Shown: in pieces, positions 11,760 through 23,065 of the stretch
How positions within the stretch are numbered: position 1 is the first letter of the stretch
How the letters are laid out: every line of letters begins with the position of its first letter
NCBI GenBank assembly: GCA_963920765.1
Contig: OY987248.1
Coordinates: 2,609,001-2,673,000 of the forward strand
Direction: 5' to 3'
From: Ulota crispa
Lineage: Eukaryota > Streptophyta > Bryopsida > Orthotrichales > Orthotrichaceae
DNA length: 64,000 nt
Made by a program: the position numbers and the translations under genes
Notes under the pieces: model-generated
Seen by the model: the letters and a program-made list of their open reading frames with translations, nothing else
Told to the model about the DNA's origin: nothing
Database searches by the model: none

Positions 11760-13107
11760 ATCTATCCTAGTTTTTTATTTAGAACTTTCTTCAGGAGAAT
11801 GCCTCGCTTTGTATTGTGGCTGTGTAGCAAAATTGACACTTGAGGCAATTTATTGCAGTAGATGCTGCTGTTTGTACAACTTTGAATGATTGTTATCTGA
11901 AAAAACGTGCTTCTTATTTGTAATGGCAACTCATGAGCCAAAGAAATGGGGGCTGGGGGATGGGAAGGTCCATTTCACACTAAGTGACATTCATCATGAA
12001 ACGCATTTACGACATTCTTTTATTTCAATTTCCTGCTATAAGGTTATTTCAAATGGCTTGGTTTACTGTATATACGTCAATGTAGGGACAGGGTGGAAGA
12101 GCTCAGCACTTTTAATAAACAAAGGTAATAGTAATAATTGGTTCCTTATTTTGGCGTGTTTAGTGGTATTTTACTTGGCCATTTTAGGTTAAAATAAGGT
12201 TCTTAGAATTCAAATGTGAATTCTAAATTCTTTAATTCAATCTCTTGATGATAAATATCTAAATTTTTACATTTTCAAGGGTGAAAAATGAGATCTTTTT
12301 CACCTCTGCCCCACATTCACATATTTGTAATAAATTGAGCTATTTTAAATGTCCTTTGTAATGGATATTGACCACTATGAATACATTTGCACCAAGGGTT
12401 GTGAAAGCATGAGGTCTAAAGTATAACCTTGTGAGTTGCAAAAGAAATTAAATTAAAAACTTGTGTGAGCATAAATACATCTCCAAGGATTATAGCTCAT
12501 TCACACAAAAGGAAGATAACCTTCAGAAGGTGAGCACGGAACAAAAAGACCCCACCCTCTCTATCAGGGTTAAACATCCTCACTACCATAGGTGACCAGC
12601 GTAATTTGTCAATACAAAAATAAAATTAATATTTTGTTTTTGGATGACCATTTGTTATTTCATCCATGGAGTTGTTGGATATTTGTTTTTAGTTGAAGAG
12701 TTTTTTGGAGATTTTGTCAGTGTGATTGTGCATTTAATTTTTTTTTGTGTTACACAAATTATAGCTGATTATATTGGTACTGACGCCTACAAATAAATAT
12801 TAACTTGTGGGGATTCCAATGCTACTTGGTAGATATTAACATTAACAATCACATGTTTTTGGAACTTTTGGATTCTTTTCATTTTTATATTCTTATTCAT
12901 ATTTATCAATTTATAGACCAAATTCCATTTACTTTGGAATTATCTCAAAATAATTATTTAAAAACATAAAGTACCAACTCCTACGATATTTCCTTTTAAC
13001 ATCTATATAAATTTGAAGATTGTAATGCCATGGGAGATAATTACAAGTATCTAGAATTCCAGATACAATCCACTAGCCATGTCATATGTCACATGAGGTA
13101 GATAAAA
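11760..13107. other. Intergenic; no supported gene
   Basis: An open frame of 100 codons (11890-12192) has no recognisable domain and I do not call it a gene. A block near 12190-12350 resembles parts of 20150-20300 and 61960-62160 (shared 'GAGCTTTTC.ACCCT' and 'CACATATNTGCAATAAA'-like text), suggesting an old interspersed repeat. Confidence 0.4.
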
Positions 13108-13614
13108 AGGAAAATATCCAAAATACCCCTCAATTCTTCAAAATATCAAAATTATACCTCTATATTATCTGAAATATCAAAAATACCCTTGGTTTTGTGT
13201 CAAAATATCAATTATATCCCTAGTTATTTTCAAAAACAAATATTATTCTTAATTTTCTTATGCCTTCTTACTGAATTTTTTGTAAGTTACATTTGCACCA
13301 AAGGCAATGACAAAGATTAGTCAATACATGGCCACAATAAACTTAAATGCAAAAACCCTATATTAAACTTGCCTCCAAGATTTGACTTATAGGCAACTTG
13401 CATCTAGATTTTGTAATTTTCATTAGCATCCCAATATTTACAAAAATTTGTTGTGAAGAAGTACAACATACTAAATATATTAGATGTTTTCAAAGACAAC
13501 TAAAGGTATAATTGATATTTTGACACAAAACCAGGGATATTTTTGATATTTCAGATAATACAGGGATATATTTGATATTTTGAAAGAACTGAGGTGCATT
13601 TTTGATATTTTCCC
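13108..13614. mobile_element. Mutator-type MITE with perfect 9-bp duplication and repeat-built ends
   Basis: The termini are AGGAAAATATC and GATATTTTCCC. The 9-bp word TAGATAAAA flanks both sides exactly (13099-13107 and 13615-13623), the size typical of Mutator-like elements. Each end consists of about four tandem ~30-bp units ('AAATATCAAAAATACCC'-like), inverted between the ends (about 13108-13235 and 13487-13614). The interior is about 250 bp of unrelated AT-rich DNA. Overlapping open frames on the minus strand are only repeat translations. Confidence 0.75.
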
Positions 13615-13793
13615 TAGATAAAATTGGACCCTCCTGTGCAAACATACAATGCAAACTTGAAAACCTAATCTCAAGAGTTTTTGAATTTTTCGTTTGGTGT
13701 GAATGTACCCTAAAAGTGCACGGATTTATGAAGTGGACAATAAATGATCTCAAATGCCTTATATGAGAGCTTTATGAAATAAATCAAGTATGG

Positions 13794-14666
13794 TAACCTA
13801 CAAGTTGTTTTCATTCACCATGTCTTACCTTTGTAAAACCTTGGCAATTTATAGAAGAAAGTTAGCATTTTAGAATCTTGTATAGTCTTTAGTTCTTACT
13901 CAATCCCAATCAAGCACACTAGATTTTTTGTTACAAAACACCCAAACCATATTTTTGGTGAATTATTTTACATAATATTCATGGTTTTACATGATGAATG
14001 ATTAAAAAAAATTGGTGATGGATTTTTGGGATTTGATTGCATGAATGTATAGGAAATATTCATACGCACATCTTTCTTTTTAACAAATGTCTCCAAAAAA
14101 ATAATTGAATTCCTTCTAAATATGTAGATTTCAATATTGGGATGATTACGTCCAAATCTTGTAAATTACATATTTCTTTATGTTAATCAGATTTTACTAT
14201 TTGATTTTTACAATTTGATTAGGTTTGAATCTTTTAGAATGATGATATAGTTATTTTGCCAAAAGTTAGTTCAAAATTATAAATATTGATTTCACAAAAT
14301 TTGATCATGATCACTTCAACATTAAAATCTTCATATCTAGAAGGAATTTAATTATTTTTTTGGAGATGTTTGTTAAAAGGAAAGATGTGCATTTGAAATT
14401 TTCCTACACATTCATGCAATCAAATCTCAAAAATCCATCACCAATTTTTTTAATCATTCATCATGTAAAACCATGAATATTATGTAAAATAATTCACTAG
14501 AAATAGGGAATTTGGTTTTTTGTAACAACAAATTTGGATTGCTTGATTGGGATTGAGTAAGAATTAAAGACTAGTAATAAAAGATTCTAAACTACTAAGT
14601 TTCTTCTATAAATTACCAAGGTTTTACAAAGGTAAGACAAGGCAAATGAAAACAATTTGTAGGTTA
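13794..14666. mobile_element. Long-hairpin element
   Basis: Arms of about 340 bp (13794-14150 and 14330-14666) are inverted copies. Outer ends are TAACCTACAAGTTG and CAATTTGTAGGTTA. Both arms contain the CATCACCAATTTTTTTAAT block that also appears in the element at 4492-5758. The spacer of about 180 bp shows nothing. The right end abuts the next MITE and shares a TA with it. Confidence 0.7.
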
Positions 14667-14979
14667 AGGTAGGAACACCCATTAGCATTAGTGTCCCTAT
14701 AACCGTCACCTTTGAAATTGGAAAATCTGTGGAAATGAATAGATGTAATTACAAGGATGTGCAACAAGTGAACATGAAACCTTAGTGTTGGTTATGGGTG
14801 CAATGGCAATTTGCTCTTTAAAAATTCACAACTTATTTTCACAATATCCAAATAATACATTTGAATGTGCAAACTTATTATTTTTGTGTTCCTAACTGAA
14901 TCCTATAATTTGCCAGTTGTTTATTAATGCTCATCATGTTCAAAACCTTTAGTTGACGCTTATGGGTGCTCCTACCTTA
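14665..14979. mobile_element. TA-flanked MITE (TAAGGTAGGAACACCC), copy 1
   Basis: A 315-bp element with termini TAAGGTAGGAACACCCAT and ATGGGTGCTCCTACCTTA. The second copy is at 21634-21936 and matches over most of its length. TA at the boundary suggests a Tc1/mariner (Stowaway-like) origin, but no transposase was seen. Confidence 0.7.
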
Positions 14980-15714
14980 CTATACTTGATTTATGCTTGA
15001 AAAGTTGTTTCTGTATATTTCTCAAACATGTGACTATTTTCATTGTTAAGTGCTTCATGAAATTTATGCAAGGCTTTGAATAGGTTCATGCTGAGATGGA
15101 TGTTTTGTTTTGCAAAAATGAAGACTTCATTTTTTGAATCTTCTTAGACCATAATTTGTTTACCTCAAGAGCTTGAGATGTACATGCTTCACCTCATGCA
15201 TTCGTAAGAATTAAGTTTGGTAACATGCTACATAACCCTCTTTACATACTTGTGCCTTAAAACTATACATTTTAAATACAAGAGCCTAGGGTCTATTTTT
15301 AGTTCATGGATAGTTGACACTTTAAAAAGATATAGTGCTCTTACGTGGTGTCCAGATAGTCTAAGCCAAAACATTTTATAATTCTTAGTCAATTGTCAAG
15401 ATGATAAAAAAAACCAAGAGATTTTAGTAACCAAAACTACTCAAAAATGCTCATGAGGGCACATTTGCTCTACTTGAATTAATGAGCTATATCAAACCTT
15501 GAGATCTAGAAGACTTGAGAAGATTGTACAATGCAATGATTGATCATTGCATTATTGAGCCAAGGATGTTCAAAAATACTTAAGGATAGCACATACTACA
15601 TACAACCGTTTATTGTAATTCATAGCACAAACTACATAATCAATTCTCAAATTATGAGTTAAAAAAAAAACCAAGTTAGAGTCAATGATTTGCTAGTTAA
15701 TTTTGAAACATGTT
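14980..15714. other. Intergenic, nothing recognised
   Basis: AT-rich; no gene or repeat supported on either strand. Confidence 0.5.
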
Positions 15715-16445
15715 TTAACCCCTGTAGATCGTGAGCCCTTTTTAGGGACAAATGGGATTTCAGGCACTTACCAATCAATGGCTAAATTGCTTTCTGTGAT
15801 TTTTCAAAACTTTTATGGATGATGGAGAATTCAAAGATCTATGTGGGCATCTAATTTTTTTTTTCATTCTGACGTTTATTGAAGAAGTTAAAAATGAATT
15901 TCCAAAAATGGGCAAGATTGGGCAGCCCAAAAACTTCTTTAAAATTGCATTTAAAAATAAATAAAATTTGAAATAGGTTCTTTAGACTTATATAAATGTA
16001 GGGAGCTTTGAATCATTCAATTTTTATTAATGAGATGAAAGTTATGTGAGAAGTTTTTGTTTGTAGGTAGGTGTGGTTTCTCTCAAAACCACACCTACCA
16101 GCAAACAAAAATTTCTCACATAACTTTCATCTCATTAATGAAAATTGAATGATTCAAAGCTCCCTACGTTTATATAAGTCTAAAGAACCTATTTCAGATT
16201 TTATTTATTTTTAAATGCAATTTTAAAGAAGTTTTTGGGCTGCCCAATCTTGTCCATTTTTGGAAATTCATTTTTAACTTCTTCAATAAACGTCAGAATG
16301 AAGAAAAAATTAGATGTCCACATAGATACTTGAATTCCATACCTTCAATAAAAGTTTCAAAAAATCACAAAAAATAGTTTAATCATAGGTACATGCCCAA
16401 AATCCATTTGTCCCCCAAAAGAGGGCTTGGTCCTTTAGGGGTTAA
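15715..16445. mobile_element. TTAA-family long hairpin, ~350-bp arms
   Basis: The element is almost entirely a palindrome. The arms meet near 16084 at GTGGTTTCTCTCAAAACCAC. Ends are TTAACCCC and GGTCCTTTAGGGGTTAA with TTAA on both sides. The left terminus (TGTAGATCG) is more decayed than the right. The arm sequence matches the elements at 3651 and 6509. No loop sequence or coding region is present. Confidence 0.82.
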
Positions 16446-17504
16446 GGGTTGACGTTTTTGGTTGAAAATACACTTTATGCATGAACAAACACAAGATAGT
16501 AAGAGCCATTTGTACTGTCACAAGGTTCTTAATTTGGTTCTTAATGGATATTTTAGGAATTTTTTTAATTTGGTATTGTCTTCAATTTCTTCTAAATCAA
16601 TCGGCTTTCTTTGTTAACGATTTGTTGTATAACGATTTGTTGTATACAAAACATTATCAATTTTAGTAGAAAAAATCTATGGGTTTTTAATTTTGAGCAC
16701 TCAAATAAAAATACAAAGGACACATGAGGAGCCCAACATTAGTCCTTTTGATGTATGATTTAGTGTTAAAAGTCATAATTTTACTTACTGGTAATGAATG
16801 AATGAGCATAAAAACAATGACACATACTTTTTTTTCACAATATCAAAATGTTAGTTATTATGATGGAGATTTGGTAAAAAAACCTCCCAACAAGTAAGCA
16901 TTGCTCCTTGAGTAGCTATATTGTCTTATGTTCCCTTGCATATTGGGTCTCAAAATTTTGTATAAAAACAATGCACAATAGTATAATAACACTCAAAAGC
17001 TTTGCTAAAGGTAGCATAACAACTCAATTAGTGGCCCAATTGGTTCTTGAACAGAATTGTAGCCATAATACTAATGCCCAGTGTGAAGTTATAAGTTTCA
17101 TCCCTAAAGGACCAAATATTTAGATATGAAACAATACATGAATGTAAATAGATCCAGTGCATCCAAGAACTTGGCATTTTCATCCATCCATACCTTTTCA
17201 GATCCTTGTGTTAATTTTCAAACATTTTGTGCACTTCAAAGCTCCGATTTTTTTCTTTGCAAAAAGTAGTCAATTTTCAAATCTCAAAAAATAAAAGCAT
17301 GAGCCATCTTAAAAATTAACTTCTTGAATTTAAAAAATAAGCTTTAAAAGAATTATTCAAAAAATAATGAGACAAAACCTGAAAAAAATATTATTATAAA
17401 CTTAAAGGGAAAATAAAACATTTATGAAAATTATGAATTTCCAATCCAAAATCCAAAATTTCAAGAGGAAATTTCAGATTTTATGTTTCAAAATTCTTTG
17501 ATAC
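16446..17504. other. Intergenic, nothing supported
   Basis: Short open frames at 16481-16666 and 16908-17123 have no recognisable features. A fragment CCCTAAAGGACCA near 17103 may be an isolated end of the TTAA family. Confidence 0.4.
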
Positions 17505-18158
17505 ATAACCCTTAAATGCCCAAGGTCTTTTTTGAGCTTTTAGGAATTTGCTCTAAACTGAACAAAAAGCCAATATTTTGATAAGTTGTATGAATTTTTT
17601 GTAAATTGTAACCGTGCAAATTCAAACTAAATATGTTAGACATCACATAGGAAAAGAAAACACAACAATATCACTTATGGATTGAAAGATTATAATGTTT
17701 GATCAAGAGGGTGTTAAAACTGCAAAAATGACTTCAAGCCTTTCTATCCTCTTTTCACATGTCAAATCTAAAATGTTGGTCACCAAAAAAATATGAGGTC
17801 AAAGGGCATACCATACATAACTCCAATGCATTTATGATTTTTCAAAATCACTTTTACAAATTTTCAAAATGAATTTCTAGTGTGAATTTTTCTCCAAGAT
17901 CTAGTGTATTTGAGGCTCATTTTCATGAGCTCTCAACACTAAAAAAATCAAGATTGCAATGGACACCCTTGCACAAAATCTTGAATAGAAAATTCACAAT
18001 CAATAATTTTCAAAATCAGATTTTTGAAGTTAAAACTAGACTTCAAAAATAATATTTTTGAAATACTAAATACTAAAAATAGCAGCTTTGTTAGATTTTA
18101 TTGGACTTCAAAATGTTGTTAGCACCAAAATGTGGTGCCTTGGGCATTTAGGGGATAA
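17505..18158. mobile_element. TTAA-family MITE with ATAA duplication
   Basis: Termini CCCTTAAATGCCCAAGG and CCTTGGGCATTTAGGGG. Both sides are flanked by ATAA (17505-17508 and 18155-18158) rather than TTAA. The interior aligns with 10436-11087. Matching ATAA on both sides argues that the 4-bp flank is a real target duplication and not part of the terminal repeat. Confidence 0.8.
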
Positions 18159-18306
18159 TTGTGAATTCAATGTTAGATCCAATTGTGATTCAATTCACGG
18201 ACCATAGTGAAAATCTCTTTTTTGATAGTCATCATTTAATTTCCTAAATCTCACTTTATGTCATAACTTTACACTTTAGAAATTTCTCACAAATCCCACA
18301 AAATTC

Positions 18307-18637
18307 TAAGGTAGGAGGCTCAAATTCAGAGCAGGCTCAAATTTGGAGCACCTCCTCAAATATACTCTTTCTGTACATCTTGTTTTTCACAACCCTTCAA
18401 CAATGTATAGCTCATGTACATTTGAGGAGGTGCTCCATTATAGAGCCCTATGGCCTTTCCATTTCAAATTTTCATAACTAATTCCACAAAGTTCCAAAAA
18501 ATATGAAACAACTTGGATTAGATGTGGATTCTTCTTGTCTTTCAAGGAAAGTTTACTGAAAATAATTTCAAGGAGTTTCACCTGCCCAAAATTCAGTTTC
18601 AGCACTTAGATGCTCCATTTATGAACCTCCTACCTTA
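18307..18637. mobile_element. TA-flanked MITE (TAAGGTAGGAGGCTC), copy 1
   Basis: Termini TAAGGTAGGAGGCTC and AACCTCCTACCTTA. The interior is the reverse complement of the copy at 31942-32231; for example CCCAAAATTCAGTTTCAG lies near the right end here and its complement lies near the left end there. Diverged relatives end at 4492 and 42674. Confidence 0.7.
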
Positions 18638-19191
18638 TTCAATTTAGAGAGTACTCCAAATTTGAAGTCTGTTTGTGGTGGCTGTACACTTTAATCATCC
18701 TACAAATTGTACTTGATGGGCTAATGGCCAATAATATCCAAAAAGCTTGGGCTAAGGTGTGTGTCGCTGTCGAAGTAATACGGCGTAAGTTACTTGGTTT
18801 TTGGATGTTGCCGTGGAGTAAAGTGCCAGGCTAGGACTGTGGATTGCATGTGAGTAAAAAATAAAAATCATGCATTAGAGTTGCCTTTTACATATAAAAT
18901 AAATTTCTGTCATTTTTGTGACACCCACCACAGGCTAGCCATGGGAAGTTGGGAATGTCAATTCAAAGCAAGTATGTGAGTGTTGTTGTCAAAGTTTTAT
19001 GCATTGCCAATTTCATCTTGAATGCAGAAGAAGATTTTACTTTTTCAAGACCTTGTATGTTGCACAATACTAAGGTTTTGTCAAAGCCAAGGGACAAAGA
19101 CAAATGGATCCTAAGTGCCCAAAGAGAACCATTTCTTCTTGAATAAAAAAGAGTAACTTGCAATAGCAAAAGAATGTCGATTTGGTTCTTT
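18638..19191. other. Intergenic, nothing supported
   Basis: Contains short opposing open frames (about 18950-19210) without recognisable features. No repeat or RNA gene seen. Confidence 0.4.
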
Positions 19192-20117
19192 TTAACCCCT
19201 AAAAGGATCATCTGTCCGTTTGGCGGACAAATGGGATTTTGTGCATGTACCTATGGTCAAACTACTTTGCATGATTTTTTGAAACTTTCATTGAAGATGG
19301 GGAATTTGAAGATATGCAAGGGCATCTAATTTTCATTCCAATTGATGTCGAGGAGCAAAACTTATTCCCAAATAAGCACAAATTTGGGGACTCCAGGCAG
19401 CAACAAAATTCCTCTAAAAACTTGAATTTTTTTTCTCTCTCATAGATCATATCTTTGCCTACATCTGAAGCTTTGATTCATTCCATTTGGACTACTTATG
19501 AGAAAGTTATGGACAATTTTGTTTTTTGGGCAATTCAGGCATCTTCTTGAAAAAATAACTTATAAACTTCTTTTTTGAATGCAAGTATAACATTTTTTCA
19601 AAAAAATTGTTTAAGAGTGTGAAGTTTGCTTTCTAGAACAATCTCACCATTGGGGTTATTGCGTTTCAATTCCATTGCAGGGTTACTAGCAATTTAAGTT
19701 TTTGTACAACCTCATACCTTCTTTTGCCTAATGTTTTTTTTTTTAAAGAATGAAAATTAATTATTTTTTGTTTTTTTGTTTTTCCCAAGATTACCAACTC
19801 AACTTCCCACCATGCAAAAATAGAATTCCAAAATCTGTGGTGCAAAAAATTTAAGTTAGAAAAGTTCAAAGTTAAATAATCTAATCATGCAAGTTGCAAA
19901 AAAAGTTGTTTTTTACTTTTTAAATGAAAATATCTTCCAATCTGTGCGGTCAAAGTTCTTGAGTTTTGTATGACACATTCTTACAGTAGTTTAGTACAAG
20001 ATCCTATGGTTAAATATGCAAAAAGACCAATTTTCAAACTTTTTTACTCTTTGCCATAGAGATGGCAAATTTGAATGTCTTTTGACAAAATAAAGGCCAT
20101 GGTCCTTTAGGAGTTAA
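19192..20117. mobile_element. TTAA-family MITE, ~925-bp class
   Basis: Left end TTAACCCCTAAAAGGATCAT, right end GGTCCTTTAGGAGTTAA, TTAA on both sides. The left ~250 bp resembles the hairpin subfamily (GGACAAATGGGATTTTG). The right ~665 bp is nearly the same as 8700-9363. The 926-bp length is close to the elements at 20615, 34085 and 38979, which suggests a second standard size class for the family. Confidence 0.78.
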
Positions 20118-20614
20118 TTTGTCCCTATTTTAGAGTTGCTCAATTTTATCTCCTTCCCCACTCAATTGGACAAAATCAAAGTTTATGAATTCAAACATGA
20201 ATCTAATTAGTTTTTAAATTTTAACGGATTATTCCAAGTGAGTACTTTGAGCTTTTCCACCCTGGCCCTACAAACACATATGTGCAGCAATGTTGGGGAG
20301 TCAGTGTATTGTTAGCCAATAGAAAATGAAAAAAAGCTGATCAAATTAGAAACTGCTAGCTAAAAAATCATCCAAAAATTTCAAAAAAAGAATCATTGGA
20401 GTAAACATAGGAAACATCAGGTGCATTACAGTGAAAAACCGGTTGAAAATAGGAAAAGCTGAATTTTAGCCAGCGAAGTTAAAATTTTTCTCCTAACGCT
20501 AATTGTGCAGTAACTTATACCAAACCCCTGCATAGAGCACCAAGATAAAAATAAAAGTTTGCTATTAGGAATCAACACCACATGCTGAAATAAACAGAAA
20601 AAGGGGCGTCAACC

Positions 20615-21546
20615 TTAACCCCTAAATGCCCAAGGCACCAGATTTTGGTGTCCAAAAAATTTCAGGATATTTTGAAACCTTGTTGAAGGTATAGGTTTTA
20701 TTGTTATGAGGTTTTTTTTTTTTTTTTTTTTTGAAAAAGTTGCGAGCTGAAGTTAGTTTCACCGTTCAAATTCAACTTCCTTCATATCTTATTTCATTTG
20801 TTTTTAGTGGAAGGTTAACTACAAGCATACATTTTTTATTATGAATAGTGTCGTGAATAGTGTCACAAAGCCTATGAGAAGTTCCCACATTGAAAAGATG
20901 GGCATCAAGTTGATCAAATGGTGAAAATTTCCCTTGGGCACTCCCTTGGGCAATAAGGGCCTTTTTATTGAAATTTTGACATCTAACAAAATCTAAAAGT
21001 GTTTTGGGATTAATTTCACTTGGAATGTCTTTGTTATTAAAATTAGAATCCATTCACTATTGAAAATTCTTTCATTCATAATGATTTTTGGTCAATAATT
21101 GAAGCTGAAAATTTCTTTGTATTAGACAATTGCGTTTTGACAATTGCGTTTCAACAGTTGCGTTGCAAGCTCATTTGTGAAATTGTGGTCATGGATTTGG
21201 AAGGAGGGCCATTGGTTTTGAAGTAACAACAACAAACACTAAAGCATCCTAAGTGGTTGTTTCCCAATTTTGTATCCAAAAGTTGCCAATTTGCATTAAA
21301 AGTTTTGGGTAGCTCCAAAAAAAGCAAAAAATTCCATACTCATCATCATTCAATCACAAATATCTTAAAATCCGCGTGGCCGTTTTGGATTTTTTTTGGG
21401 TAGTGCCATCTAGAAACCTTGAAGTTCAAGATTCAATGGTTGCAATTATGTTTTGATGTTTAATAATGATCTTACAAAGATAATTCAAAAACTTCAAAAC
21501 TACCTTCCAAAAACAAGAAAAACACCCTCGGGCATTTAGGGGTTAA
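20615..21546. mobile_element. TTAA-family MITE with a long poly-T tract
   Basis: A 932-bp element. Ends are TTAACCCCTAAATGCCCAAG and CGGGCATTTAGGGGTTAA, flanked by TTAA. The interior differs from the ~653-bp copies that share these ends. A poly-T run of more than 20 bases lies at about 20710-20732. A 93-codon minus-strand open frame (20772-21053) has no recognised homology. Confidence 0.75.
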
Positions 21547-21633
21547 CTCACCCAATTGGGAGGGTGACAACAGGAGCTAACTAGGGTATCCCTGCCTAGC
21601 CTTTAAGTTTTTATTGAATGTTTGCCTAAATCT

Positions 21634-21936
21634 TAGAGGTAGCAACACCCATAATCATCACCTCTAAAATCTTGGAAAATCTGTGTAAGTGAATAGATGT
21701 ATTTACAAGGATATACAACATGTGAATAGGAAACCTTAGTGTTGGTATTAGGTGCAATTGCAGTCTAGCTCTTTAAAAATTCACAACTTATTCTCATAGT
21801 ATCCAAATAATACATTCAAAAGTGCAATCTCTTTATTTTTCTCTTGCTAATAGGATCCTATAATTTGCTAGATGTTTTTTTAATAATCATCATGTTCAAA
21901 ACCCTTCGTTTGACGGTTATAGGTGCTGCTACCTTA
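21634..21936. mobile_element. TA-flanked MITE (TAAGGTAGGAACACCC), copy 2
   Basis: A 303-bp element with ends TAGAGGTAGCAACACCCAT and ATAGGTGCTGCTACCTTA. Most of the interior matches 14665-14979 (for example AATAGATGTA.TTACAAGGAT and TTCACAACTTATT). Confidence 0.68.
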
Positions 21937-22140
21937 CTTGGATTTGTGACTAGCTACCACAACACTAGAAAAATCAATGAATGAAATCGCTAGGTTCCTC
22001 CCCAAGCAAACACAAGGTTGCCTAGAATTTGGATGAAGGCTACTAAAATGAGCTTATTTAATGGATAGATGTACAAGATTCATTGATTATATCTATTTTT
22101 GTGCAAATTTTCCCTACTTGCTTGCATTGTTAGGTACTTA

Positions 22141-22454
22141 GGCCTGGTTCAGATTACCAACCAGACAAAGTGGCAAAAATGGCACCCCGGTCGGTGGTTT
22201 GGCCACCGGAAAAGTTTCCGTGTAATAAATAGTGTGTAATCCAAGAGTGTACCTCTGCCGGACAAGTTTGGTACCACCCTTGTGCAAGCCCTAAAATTTC
22301 ACTATCTTGACTACTAACCCCACTATATTGGTTGGTGAAAATGGATATAAAAGTACTGAACAAATGTGCAACCTAAACCCAGTAGCTGTTGAATCCATAT
22401 TTCAACCAATCACGTTCAAGAATTTTTTGGCCAGTCGCTAGTCTGAACTGGGCC
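22141..22454. mobile_element. Tourist-like MITE at the AIR9 promoter edge
   Basis: A 314-bp element with termini GGCCTGGTTCAGATTA and TAGTCTGAACTGGGCC, imperfect inverted repeats that resemble PIF/Harbinger-type (Tourist) ends. Flanking triplets are TTA on the left and TTG on the right, close to the 3-bp TWA duplication of that superfamily. It ends about 150 bp before the GC-rich AIR9 leader, so it may contribute promoter sequence. Confidence 0.55.
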
Positions 22455-22600
22455 TTGGGGAAAAAACCAAATGTATAGACTGCCCCTGCCCTGCAGCAGC
22501 AACCAAATGCTATGATTGAGCCGAGCGTTATCGAGGAGGACCCATCACCCCCAGCCACCGCCACGTCGGCCATCAGGTAACTTCAAAATCAATCAGCGAT
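22455..22600 (+). promoter_or_regulatory. Probable core promoter region of AIR9 (inferred)
   Basis: Base composition changes sharply here, from AT-rich repeats to a GC- and CpG-rich stretch that continues to about 23066. No convincing TATA box was found, so the start of transcription cannot be placed. The call rests only on position and composition. Confidence 0.35.
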
Positions 22601-23065
22601 CAGTGCCCAAAGCGTGAACCGGTGAACACCCTCAGAAAAAGCACGGGAACACCTTCCAAAACGAAGGGGGGAGCCACTGGAACCACAAGAGAGCTTCGGG
22701 AACGCCGCCGAGCGGGCCCAAGCGCGGGCGCAGGCGCGGGTGCATCCGACCGGACCCGACCCGACCCGTCCGGCAGAACCTGCAGCAGTCGGAGGAGGAG
22801 TGCCGGACGGAATACTCTCTCGTAGGCTAAGCTTAGGCCGCGAGTGTCGGAGCGCTCGCAGCCTCGCACCTCCCCCTCTGCTCTTCCTCTGGTCTCCCTC
22901 TGGCATAAGGCGCAGGGATTTATCGTGCACCAGATTTTCAAGCTCCATTCTAAGCTTAGCCCTTGTCTTCTCCAATCCCTGTAGAACCGCGTTGCAAGCT
23001 GCATTGTGTCGAACCAGCTTTTTTCTTACAACAGAGTCCGTGGATGGTGATTCTTCGGAGCTAAG
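22601..23065 (+). other. Probable noncoding first exon (5'UTR) of AIR9
   Basis: This CpG-rich segment ends at CTAAG|GTGAGT, a strong consensus plant splice donor (GT at 23066). Several overlapping open frames on both strands are by-products of the GC-rich composition and look unlike proteins. The 5' boundary is unknown. Confidence 0.5.

Noticed and set aside
11890..12192. 100-codon plus-strand open frame as a gene
   Set aside because: No recognisable domain or motif, and no splice-site or homology support.
20710..20732. Poly-T run as the tail of a retrotransposed copy
   Set aside because: It lies inside a TTAA-family MITE with defined ends and no adjacent retroelement sequence.
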